This document shows, one piece after another, positions 24,636 through 30,944 of a stretch of DNA of 36,501 nt (position 1 is its first letter; each line of letters opens with the position of its first letter). Position numbers and translations under genes: made by a program. Below the pieces are notes generated by a model. It was not told the origin of the DNA, made no database searches, and saw only the letters and a list, made by a program, of their open reading frames with translations. The stretch covers positions 1-36,501 of the forward strand of contig JACQVH010000192.1 in the NCBI GenBank assembly GCA_016209895.1. The letters are read 5' to 3'. The stretch is from Candidatus Hydrogenedentota bacterium. Lineage in GTDB: Bacteria; Hydrogenedentota; Hydrogenedentia; Hydrogenedentales; SLHB01.

Positions 24636-24735
24636 GTGAAAAAGCGGTACAAAAGCGGTATAAAACCGGACATTTTTTTTGAAAACCGGTACAAAGTTGT
24701 GCAAAAGCGGTCAAAATCGGTACAAAAGCGTGATA
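24636..24735. repeat. A-tracts phased at about 11 bp (curved-DNA or iteron-like array)
   Basis: Units of 10-11 bp run in phase: GTGAAAAAGCG, GTACAAAAGCG, GTATAAAACCG, then a 20-base unit containing T8, then GTACAAAGTTG, TGCAAAAGCG, GTCAAAATCG, GTACAAAAGCG and TGATACATTTTTG. The repeated core is GTACAAAAGCG. One A-run per helical turn predicts intrinsically bent DNA. It lies between the divergent radical SAM gene and the Hsp90-like gene, about 0.8 kb upstream of the latter. Confidence 0.7.
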
Positions 24736-24761
24736 CATTTTTGTAGGAAATGGACGGAAGA

Positions 24762-24789
24762 CCGTAGGCTGAAGGCGGTAGGCTGTAGG
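24762..24789. repeat. Heptanucleotide repeat, CNGNAGG units
   Basis: Four units in phase: CCGTAGG, CTGAAGG, CGGTAGG, CTGTAGG. The sequence differs from the other arrays of the window, but the period is the same. Confidence 0.7.
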
Positions 24790-24857
24790 AGGCGCGTGGC
24801 GTGGTGGTCCCGCGAGTTGCGGGATCGAGTTTCTCAATCCGCATTTGTCTGCCTCTG

Positions 24858-24885
24858 GTGGATTCCGCATTTCGCATTCCGCATT
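24858..24885. repeat. Heptanucleotide repeat, CCGCATT units
   Basis: GTGGATT, CCGCATT, TCGCATT and CCGCATT follow in phase and fade into CCAAATA. A further 7-bp-period array of different sequence. Confidence 0.65.
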
Positions 24886-25023
24886 CCAAATATCCCTCTA
24901 TATATATAGGCGCGGGCGTTGCACTGCACGTGCGATAGCAGCTAACAATATGAAAATTTACACAAGGACTACCGGGACCGCAAGGTTCGCGAGGAGCGAA
25001 CGGGTGTGAGCGCTGCGGCAGCA

Positions 25024-25198
25024 GACAGGAGACAGAAGACAGGAGACAGGAGGCAGGAGGCAGGAGTCAGGAGGCAGGAGGCAGGAGTCAGGAGACAGGA
25101 GACAGAAGACAGGAGTCAGGAGGCAGGAGGCAGGACAAAGGAGACAGGAGTCAGGAGTCAGGAGGCGGGAGTCAGGAGTCAGGAGGGAGGAGCCACGA
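25024..25198. repeat. 25-unit heptanucleotide tandem array, GNCAGGA
   Basis: Twenty-five 7-bp units run without any break in phase. Most are GACAGGA, GGCAGGA or GTCAGGA, that is, they differ only at the second base; the rare variants are GACAGAA (twice), CAAAGGA, GGCGGGA, GGGAGGA and GCCACGA. The order GACAGGA-GACAGAA-GACAGGA occurs at 25024 and again at 25094, ten units later, which suggests that a block was duplicated. The array lies in the 1.1-kb gap 24445-25548, where I find no convincing gene. A TTGCAG-17 bp-TAGAAT pair at 25257-25285 is a weak promoter candidate. Confidence 0.92.
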
Positions 25199-25383
25199 GG
25201 CGTACGGCGAAGAGAGCCCGCGGTCCGGCGGGTTCATCGGGAGTGGGATATCGAGCTTGCAGAAGCCTTAAGCCTACTATAGAATATTACCAAACGAAGG
25301 GGAGCTAGGGCGGATAGGAAGCACATAAGGGCACTGAGGGCATTAGAAGGGGAAGTGGTTGGGAGTAAGACGTGATTCCTTTA

Positions 25384-25470
25384 GTCATTCTGAGCGTAGC
25401 GAAGAATTTCGCATACCGAAGTCGTGGGTGCAAGAGATGCTTTCCCGCGCGGCGCGGGACTCAGCATGAC
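25384..25470. repeat. Dispersed 87-bp element with terminal inverted repeats
   Basis: The element begins GTCATTCTGAG and ends CTCAGCATGAC, which is its inverted repeat with one mismatch in 11. An internal perfect hairpin TCCCGCG-CGG-CGCGGGA lies at 25443-25459. A right-end copy occurs at 10701-10740 and a left-end copy at 25481-25535. Size and ends recall a MITE or a REP-type palindromic unit. The left-end sequence, GTCATTCTGAGC followed by GAAGAAT, is a well-known dispersed motif of bacterial intergenic DNA. Confidence 0.75.
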
Positions 25471-25480
25471 AGTTCAGTTA

Positions 25481-25535
25481 GTCATTCTGAGCGCAGCGAA
25501 GAATTTCGCATACCGGAGTTCCGTGTAGAAGAGAC
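25481..25535. repeat. Left-end copy of the dispersed element
   Basis: A second copy of the left about 40 bases (GTCATTCTGAGCGCAGCGAAG ... GCATACCG) starts 10 bases after the full copy ends, then diverges. It ends 14 bases before the Hsp90-like ATG, so the leader of that transcript contains element sequence. Confidence 0.75.
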
Positions 25536-25548
25536 GTAAGGATCAAAC

Positions 25549-27933
25549 ATGACGAAACATGAAATCAAGATCAACCTTCCCGGACTTCTCCGCATGTTGG
25601 GGGAGAACATCTATTCCGACCCGGAAGTGGCGGTGCGGGAGATGATCCAGAACGCTCACGACGGGGCCATCATCCGCACCACCCGGGATGCCGGCTTCAA
25701 GGAGCCGCGCATTGACCTCGCTTTCGACCACAAGGCGCGGACGCTGACCATCACCGACAACGGCACCGGCATGACCGAGCCGGAACTGCACCAGAACCTC
25801 GCCACCATCGGCGAAAGCTTCACCCGCATCCAGAAGGAGGAACTTCGCGGCCAGGAACGCGAGGAAGCCGCCCTCCTCATCGGCCAGTTCGGCATCGGTC
25901 TGTTGTCCGCTTTCGCCATCGCCCGCAAGGTCGAGTTCTTCACGCGGTCGTATCAGCCGGGCAGCGCCGGCCTGAGATGGGTCTGCGAGGGCGACATCCA
26001 CTACAGTGTCGAGGCCGCGCCCAAGGAAGACATCGGCACGCGCGTGGTCCTCCACCTCCTGGACGGCAAGCTGGACCTTCTTGAAGAGAAGCGTCTGCGC
26101 CAGGCCATCAAGAAATACGCCGATTTTCTCTCCGTCCCCATCCTCCTCAACGGCCAGCAGGTCAACACCTGCACTCCGCCCTGGGAGCAACCGGACGACG
26201 TCGAGTTCGACTACGAGGAATACATCCAGCAGCGTTACGACCTCTTCCCGCTCGGCGTCATCGCGTTCGACACTCGGACAATGGCCGCAGACACCAAGGA
26301 GGACCGGAAACTGCCCAATGTCGCCGGCATCCTCTTCATTCCCTTGATTCCCTTCGAGTTGGCCCGCGACTTCGGCGAGGTGGACGTGTACGTTTCCCGG
26401 ATGTTCATCAAGGCGAACGAAAAGGACCTCCTGCCGCGGTGGGCGCGCTTCGTCAAGGGCGTCATCAACTCACCCGATCTCACGCCCACCCTCAGCCGCG
26501 GCGAGTTGGTAGTGGACGAAAAATACAGGCAGATTCAGGCCCTTCTTGGCGGTTTGGTCCTAACGTATCTGCGCCTGCTTCAGGTGGAGAATGTCGAGAA
26601 GCTCAAGCTCATCGTCGGCGCTTACAACAACACCATTAAAGCCCGCACGCTGGAGGATGACGACTTCTTCGACGCCATTTGCGACCTCGCCCGCGTCAAC
26701 ACCGACATGGGATTGATCACCATGGCCGAGTATCTGGCCAAATCGGGAGGCGTCATTTACTACTTCGCCGAACGGGGAACTGGTACTCAGCACAAACTCT
26801 TGTTCTCCCACAAGGGGCTGCCCGTCATTGACGCTAGTTGGGGTGTAGAGGAGGAGTTCCTTGAAAAATACGCCGAGCGCAAGAAGATCAAACTCGAACG
26901 CCTCGCGGCTGGCGCCGGCGTCATCTTCAAGGTGCCCGCCACCGTGGACGAGAAGTGGCAGACTCTGGAGCACGATTTCGATCGCACCACCCGGCGCGCG
27001 GCCAAGGCCGTCGAATTCGAGCCGGACACCGTGCCAGCGGTGCTCGTAGCTAAGCCTTTGGAACAGGACGACAAAGCGCTCGCCGAGATTGACGCGTTGG
27101 GCGCGAAGCTCGGCATCGGGAGCAGTCAGATCAAGGATATGTTCCGCAAAATGGCCAAAGGCAAGACTCTGCGCGCCGTTGAGGATGAAACCGTCCTCCA
27201 ATTGAACACGAAGAACGCGCTGATCTGCCAATTGCGCGACATGCCGCGCAACGAGACTTTCTACTTGGCTCTGACCTGCATTTTTAACAACGCCATGATG
27301 TTCGCCCACCACTATGTCTCTCCCGACAATGCCGAGATCATTTTCACCGGCAATAACAATGCCTTCTCCGCCATGATCGCCAATGCCAAGGCGCTGGCGA
27401 CAGCGCAGACTGAAAATGCGAAGATGGAGATTGAGTTGAGTGAACTGCGGCGTCGCGTCGGGACCGTGACTCTGGACAAGGAGCGCTCCTGCTTTTTCGC
27501 CTATCCCTTCCAGGAGAAGTTTCACAACCTGCGCGATGAACTCGCGAAGCTGCTGCGGTCCGAGTGGGGCATCCGACTCAAGGCGACTTCTCTTGAAATG
27601 AAGGATCCCCGGATTGTGGATGATATTGAAAATCAGATTCGCTCTGCCCACTTTGGTATCGCCGACATTACGGGCAACAATCCGAATGTCCTCTGGGAAC
27701 TCGGCGTGGCGATGGGGTACGGCAAGCCCGTTGTCATCCTCAAGGACTTGACCGATACCGAGAAAACACCGTTCGACGTCTATGGCAACTACCGTGTTGA
27801 ATACCAGATTGTGAAGTCCGGGGCGTCAGGTCGCACCGAGTATGCGCTTCTGCGAGACGGCCTGGAACGGAATATGAATTTCTTGCTTGATCGCTTCACG
27901 GAACTGAAAAATGCGCTGGAAATTCGCGAATGA
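25549..27933 (+). CDS. Hsp90-like ATPase with C-terminal deoxyribosyltransferase/TIR-like domain
   Basis: A 794-residue protein. Residues 1-200 form an Hsp90-type GHKL ATP site: E31, N35 and D38 in REMIQNAHDG, D70 in DNGTGMT, and G112-G117 in GQFGIG. The Hsp90 middle domain follows with IKANEKDLLPRWARFVKGV and the ATP-contacting R317 in LSRGEL, which aligns with the NISRE motif. The Hsp90 dimerisation domain is not recognisable. Instead there is a divergent helical region (330-610), a short coiled coil (about 610-642), and from C648 (CFFAYPF) a nucleoside-2-deoxyribosyltransferase/TIR-like fold with ADITGNNPN and E717 in WELGVAMGYGKPV. This is unlike housekeeping HtpG. I infer an ATP-driven switch controlling a nucleotide-acting or binding domain. 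TAAGGA stands about 8 bases before the ATG. Codons favour C endings more than those of its neighbours. Confidence 0.85.
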   Translation: MTKHEIKINLPGLLRMLGENIYSDPEVAVREMIQNAHDGAIIRTTRDAGFKEPRIDLAFDHKARTLTITDNGTGMTEPELHQNLATIGESFTRIQKEELRGQEREEAALLIGQFGIGLLSAFAIARKVEFFTRSYQPGSAGLRWVCEGDIHYSVEAAPKEDIGTRVVLHLLDGKLDLLEEKRLRQAIKKYADFLSVPILLNGQQVNTCTPPWEQPDDVEFDYEEYIQQRYDLFPLGVIAFDTRTMAADTKEDRKLPNVAGILFIPLIPFELARDFGEVDVYVSRMFIKANEKDLLPRWARFVKGVINSPDLTPTLSRGELVVDEKYRQIQALLGGLVLTYLRLLQVENVEKLKLIVGAYNNTIKARTLEDDDFFDAICDLARVNTDMGLITMAEYLAKSGGVIYYFAERGTGTQHKLLFSHKGLPVIDASWGVEEEFLEKYAERKKIKLERLAAGAGVIFKVPATVDEKWQTLEHDFDRTTRRAAKAVEFEPDTVPAVLVAKPLEQDDKALAEIDALGAKLGIGSSQIKDMFRKMAKGKTLRAVEDETVLQLNTKNALICQLRDMPRNETFYLALTCIFNNAMMFAHHYVSPDNAEIIFTGNNNAFSAMIANAKALATAQTENAKMEIELSELRRRVGTVTLDKERSCFFAYPFQEKFHNLRDELAKLLRSEWGIRLKATSLEMKDPRIVDDIENQIRSAHFGIADITGNNPNVLWELGVAMGYGKPVVILKDLTDTEKTPFDVYGNYRVEYQIVKSGASGRTEYALLRDGLERNMNFLLDRFTELKNALEIRE

Positions 27934-27960
27934 AACGACCTTGGGTGGCACCGTTTCGCC

Positions 27961-28014
27961 AGAGTCCCGCATTCTTCATTCCGGGGCAAGCGGAGGCCAA
28001 GAATGCGGTACTCT
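27961..28014. other. Long intercistronic hairpin between the Hsp90-like and first TPR genes
   Basis: AGAGTCCCGCATTCTT and AAGAATGCGGTACTCT pair in 15 of 16 positions around a 22-base purine-rich loop; one further C-G pair extends the stem. It fills half of the 107-base gap between the two genes. No T-run follows on the plus strand, so it is not a classical terminator. It could be an RNA-processing or stability element, an attenuator, or a transposed palindromic repeat. Confidence 0.75.
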
Positions 28015-28040
28015 GTCAAAACACCGCTAGGACCTGATTT

Positions 28041-29207
28041 GTGGCCATCCCGGCTGAACTGAGACCGCTGATCGCCCAGGTGCGGCAGCAGCATCCCCAA
28101 CTCAAGGATGTACCGGATGAGGAAGTGGCGGAGTTGATCATGCAGGCCATGGCGGCCCAGCGAGGCCCCGACCTGCCGCAGAACCCGGATGAGGCGGACA
28201 TTTCGAAGATGTCAGCCGAGGAGTGTGGGGCGTACGGCGAGCAACTTATGAACACCGGCCAATGGCAGGCGGCGGAGCGGTGCTTCTTTGCGGCGCTCGA
28301 GAAAGCTGAACTAGCGAACGACTTGGATATGCAATGCAAACTTGTAGCCGCGCTTGGTAGGCTTTGCCGAGTTCGTGGCGACTTCCCGCAGGCTATGACG
28401 TTGTTTAAACAGGCGTTGGGTCTGGCCGAGCGGCAAGGCGACCAGCGTGTAGTGGCACTGATCTACGACCAAGTGGGCACGACGTACCGCAAGCAGGGCC
28501 ACTACGCGGAGGCGGTTGAGTATTACCGGAAGAGCCTTGAAATCGATGAGGCGATGGGGAACGAGGTGGGCATGGCCGTCGAATACGGCAACTTGGGCAG
28601 TGTCTATACGCAGCAGGGCGACTTCGACCGGGCGGTGGAGGCGCATCAGAAAGCGTTAGCGCTGGATCTTAGACTCGGTGAGCAAAAGGGTGCCGCGCAA
28701 GACTACGGCAACCTCGGTATTGTCTTCCGGCATCAAGGACGCTACGACCGGGCCGTGGAGATGTACCAGAGGAGCCTGGAAATCGAGTTGCGCTTGGGCA
28801 ATCAGCACGGCACGGCTCTAACCTATGGCAATCTCGGCAACGTCTATCTCGAACTGGGCGACCTGGACGCGGCCCAGCGGATGTTTGAAAAGTCGTTGGA
28901 GATTTTCCAACAAATAGGCGATGAGCCGAACACGGCAACCGTATGCGGCAATCTGGCGGTTATGTACAGTCAGAAAGGCGAGGTGTCGCGGGCGCTGGAG
29001 TATTACGACAAGTTGCTCAAGATCACCGAACGCATCGGAGATCGCCATACCTCGGCCAACGCATATTCCAACCTCGGCGATCTCTACCGTGGCCTGGGTG
29101 ACCGCGTGCAGGCCCGGGGGCATTTCGAGAAAGCCAAGGCGCTTTACGAAATCGTCGGCGATGCTCGGAACGCCCAGGATGCGGCCCGCGCCTTGCGCGA
29201 CCTGTAA
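28041..29207 (+). CDS. TPR-repeat protein, first of a tandem pair
   Basis: A 388-residue soluble protein. A conserved N-terminal helical cap (about residues 1-60, starting AIPAEL and containing DEADISKMSAE) is followed by eight TPR units of about 40 residues, the length seen in kinesin-light-chain/LGN-type TPRs, with recurring YGNLG-x-V and Y-x-RAVE-x-YQ-x-SLE. The last residues are KALYEIVGDARN and ARALRDL. TPR arrays bind peptides; the Hsp90-like gene immediately upstream makes an Hsp90-partner role plausible but unproven. It starts with GTG, with AGGA 9 bases upstream. Its length is identical to that of the paralogue at 29608, and both are followed by the same stop context and heptamer array. 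Confidence 0.88.
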   Translation: MAIPAELRPLIAQVRQQHPQLKDVPDEEVAELIMQAMAAQRGPDLPQNPDEADISKMSAEECGAYGEQLMNTGQWQAAERCFFAALEKAELANDLDMQCKLVAALGRLCRVRGDFPQAMTLFKQALGLAERQGDQRVVALIYDQVGTTYRKQGHYAEAVEYYRKSLEIDEAMGNEVGMAVEYGNLGSVYTQQGDFDRAVEAHQKALALDLRLGEQKGAAQDYGNLGIVFRHQGRYDRAVEMYQRSLEIELRLGNQHGTALTYGNLGNVYLELGDLDAAQRMFEKSLEIFQQIGDEPNTATVCGNLAVMYSQKGEVSRALEYYDKLLKITERIGDRHTSANAYSNLGDLYRGLGDRVQARGHFEKAKALYEIVGDARNAQDAARALRDL

Positions 29208-29210
29208 AGT

Positions 29211-29280
29211 GAAGGATGAAGTGTGAAGGATGAAGGATGAAGTATGAAGGCTGAAGGGTGAAGGATGAAGGGTGAAGGGT
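29211..29280. repeat. Heptanucleotide tandem repeat, GAAGGAT units (first copy)
   Basis: Ten units in phase, starting 3 bases after the stop of the first TPR gene: GAAGGAT, GAAGTGT, GAAGGAT, GAAGGAT, GAAGTAT, GAAGGCT, GAAGGGT, GAAGGAT, GAAGGGT, GAAGGGT. The first four units are the same and in the same order as behind the second TPR gene. Confidence 0.9.
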
Positions 29281-29295
29281 TTCGTAGACGCGACG

Positions 29296-29341
29296 TCCTC
29301 GTCGCGTTGTTTATGCGCCTCCCGAAAAAACGCGACGAGGA
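29296..29341. other. Inverted repeat with 13-bp perfect arms
   Basis: TCCTCGTCGCGTT and AACGCGACGAGGA pair perfectly around a 20-base loop. Similarity continues outward with gaps. It lies in the 400-base gap between the two TPR genes, which holds only repeats and hairpins. A related GTCGCGTTTACGCGG motif recurs near 29385 and 30868. Confidence 0.7.
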
Positions 29342-29448
29342 CTCGCCTTCGACCGCCACGCCGGACTTCGGCGGAGCAAGCGTCGCGTTTACGCGGAGTT
29401 CGGTGGAGCAAGCGTCGGGTCTACACAGCGCGTGGATGCAGCGTAGTA

Positions 29449-29503
29449 CCTGGTTTGTAGTGTGCCCGTCAGGGCGTTGTGGGTGGGTTTGAACGCCTGA
29501 CGG
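29449..29503. repeat. Repeat element with hairpin, inverted copy at 30902-30930
   Basis: CCGTCAGGGCGTT (29466-29478) pairs with AACGCCTGACGG (29492-29503) with one bulge. The left flank 29449-29478 is, as its reverse complement, about 85 percent the same as 30902-30930. The pair therefore flanks the second TPR gene in opposite orientation. Confidence 0.65.
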
Positions 29504-29607
29504 TATTCTGTGGGAGGCTGAAATTTGTTACGATTTCGACTTAGGCGGCCAGAATTCCGGATCGGGAGTGTGATTTATGTGGGCTAAACGAAACGGAAGG
29601 AGGCGGT

Positions 29608-30774
29608 ATGGCCATACCGGCTGAACTGAAACCGCTGATTGCCCAGGTGCGGCAACAGCATCCCCAACTCAAAGACGCGCCGGATGAGGTGGTGGCGCAG
29701 TTGATCATGCAGGCGATGGCTGTCGAGCGGGGCGGGGGCCTGCCAAAGAATCCGGATGAGGCGGACATTTCAAAGATGTCCGCCGAGCAATGTGGGGCCT
29801 ACGGCGAGCTACTTCTGAACACCGGGCAATGGCAGGCGGCGGAGCGGTTCTTTTTCGTCGCGCTCGAGAAAGGAGAACAGGCCAATGACGTAGATATCCA
29901 ATGCAAAGCGGCAGGTGCCTTGGGCCGGCTCTGCTTGCAGCGTGGCGACTTTCCACAAGCCATGGGGCTGTATCAACAGGCGTTGGGACTGGCCGAGCGA
30001 CAAGGCGACCGGCGCTTGATGGCCGTGAGCTATGAGCAGATCGGCATAACCTACAAAATGCGGAGCCAATACCCCCAGGCCATTGAGTACTTCCGGAAGA
30101 GCCTGGAGATTTCTGAGCAGCAGGGCGACGAGGAGGGCATAGCGGCCAGCCACGGCAATCTGGGCAATGTCTACTTGCAGCAGAGCGACTTCGACCGGGC
30201 CGTTAAATCGCATGAGAAAAGTCTGGAATACAGTCTGAAGACTGGGGCCGACCGGTTCTCTGCAATCCAATACGGCAACCTCGGAAACGCCTTCGCTCAG
30301 CAAGGCCGCTACGACCAAGCCGTGGGGATGTACCACAAGAGCCTGGAGATCGTGTTGCGGCTGGGCGACCAGCAGGGCGTGGCTCGAACCTATATGAATC
30401 TGGGCAATGTTCATGGCGAGCTGGGGGACTTGGACACGGCCCAGCGGATGTTTCAGAAGTCGTTGGAGATTTTCCAACAAATGGGCGACGAGCCAAACAG
30501 CGCAGCGACCTACGGCTGTTTGGCGATTGTGTATGCGCAGAAAGGCGAGGTGTCGCGGGCACTGGAGTATTACGACAAGTCGCTCAAGATCAAGGAGCGC
30601 ATCGGCGACCGGCACGGCGCAGCCGAAACGTATTTCAACCTCGGCGTGCTCTACCGCGACCTGGGCGAGCGGGCACAGGCTCGGGGGCATTTCGAGAAGG
30701 CCAAGGCGCTCTGCGAAATCGTCGGCGATGCTCGGAACGCACAGGATGCCGCCCGCGCCTTGCGCGACCTGTAA
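29608..30774 (+). CDS. TPR-repeat protein, second of a tandem pair
   Basis: A 388-residue paralogue of the protein at 28041, alignable end to end without gaps by eye. The N-terminal cap and the last third are very close to the first copy, while the central TPR units (about residues 140-270) differ at many exposed positions, for example GGHY-type versus SQYP-type turns and different residues at helix surfaces. It has the same helical cap, eight 40-residue TPR units and the same C-terminal EIVGDARNAQD. It starts with ATG and a strong AAGGAGG about 5 bases upstream, so it is likely expressed more strongly than the GTG-started first copy. It is flanked by inverted repeat copies and followed by a 13-unit heptamer array. 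Confidence 0.88.
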   Translation: MAIPAELKPLIAQVRQQHPQLKDAPDEVVAQLIMQAMAVERGGGLPKNPDEADISKMSAEQCGAYGELLLNTGQWQAAERFFFVALEKGEQANDVDIQCKAAGALGRLCLQRGDFPQAMGLYQQALGLAERQGDRRLMAVSYEQIGITYKMRSQYPQAIEYFRKSLEISEQQGDEEGIAASHGNLGNVYLQQSDFDRAVKSHEKSLEYSLKTGADRFSAIQYGNLGNAFAQQGRYDQAVGMYHKSLEIVLRLGDQQGVARTYMNLGNVHGELGDLDTAQRMFQKSLEIFQQMGDEPNSAATYGCLAIVYAQKGEVSRALEYYDKSLKIKERIGDRHGAAETYFNLGVLYRDLGERAQARGHFEKAKALCEIVGDARNAQDAARALRDL

Positions 30775-30777
30775 AGT

Positions 30778-30868
30778 GAAGGATGAAGTGTGAAGGATGA
30801 AGGATGAAGGGTGAAGGATGAAGGGCGAAGGGGAAAGGCTGAAGGGTGAAGGATTAAGGGTGAAGGCC
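30778..30868. repeat. Heptanucleotide tandem repeat, GAAGGAT units (second copy)
   Basis: Thirteen units in phase, starting 3 bases after the stop of the second TPR gene, mostly GAAGGAT and GAAGGGT with variants GAAGTGT, GAAGGGC, GAAGGGG, AAAGGCT, TAAGGGT and GAAGGCC. It matches the array behind the first TPR gene in position and in its first four units, so the array belonged to the duplicated segment. Confidence 0.9.
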
Positions 30869-30901
30869 GTCGCGTCTACGCGGAACGCGAACCGCGAACT
30901 G

Positions 30902-30930
30902 AACGCCTGACGGCGTCACTACGAACCAGG
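30902..30930. repeat. Inverted copy of the 29449-29478 repeat
   Basis: AACGCCTGACGG followed by CACTACGAACCAGG corresponds to the reverse complement of 29449-29478 with one gap and about four mismatches. It stands between the heptamer array and the stop of the convergent glycosidase-like gene. Confidence 0.65.
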
Positions 30931-30944
30931 GTGACGCGCGGGGC

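Noticed and set aside
24636-24735. Plasmid-type replication origin with iterons
   Set aside because: Iteron-like spacing is present, but no replication-initiator gene or DnaA boxes are recognised nearby.
24414-24889. Overlapping minus-strand frames rich in Phe, Tyr and Cys
   Set aside because: They read through the phased A-tracts and heptamer arrays; no start signal and no family similarity.
25024-25198. Possible CRISPR array
   Set aside because: Units are 7 bp without spacers; no cas genes in the window.
25006-25308. Reading frame giving a repetitive Arg/Gln/Glu-rich peptide
   Set aside because: It is only the translation of the 25-unit heptamer array, without a ribosome binding site.
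25549-26500. Ordinary housekeeping HtpG
   Set aside because: The Hsp90 C-terminal dimerisation domain is missing and replaced by a different fold.
26560-27651. 363-residue minus-strand frame inside the Hsp90-like gene
   Set aside because: A shadow of a C-ending-codon-rich gene; no ribosome binding site and no recognisable motif.
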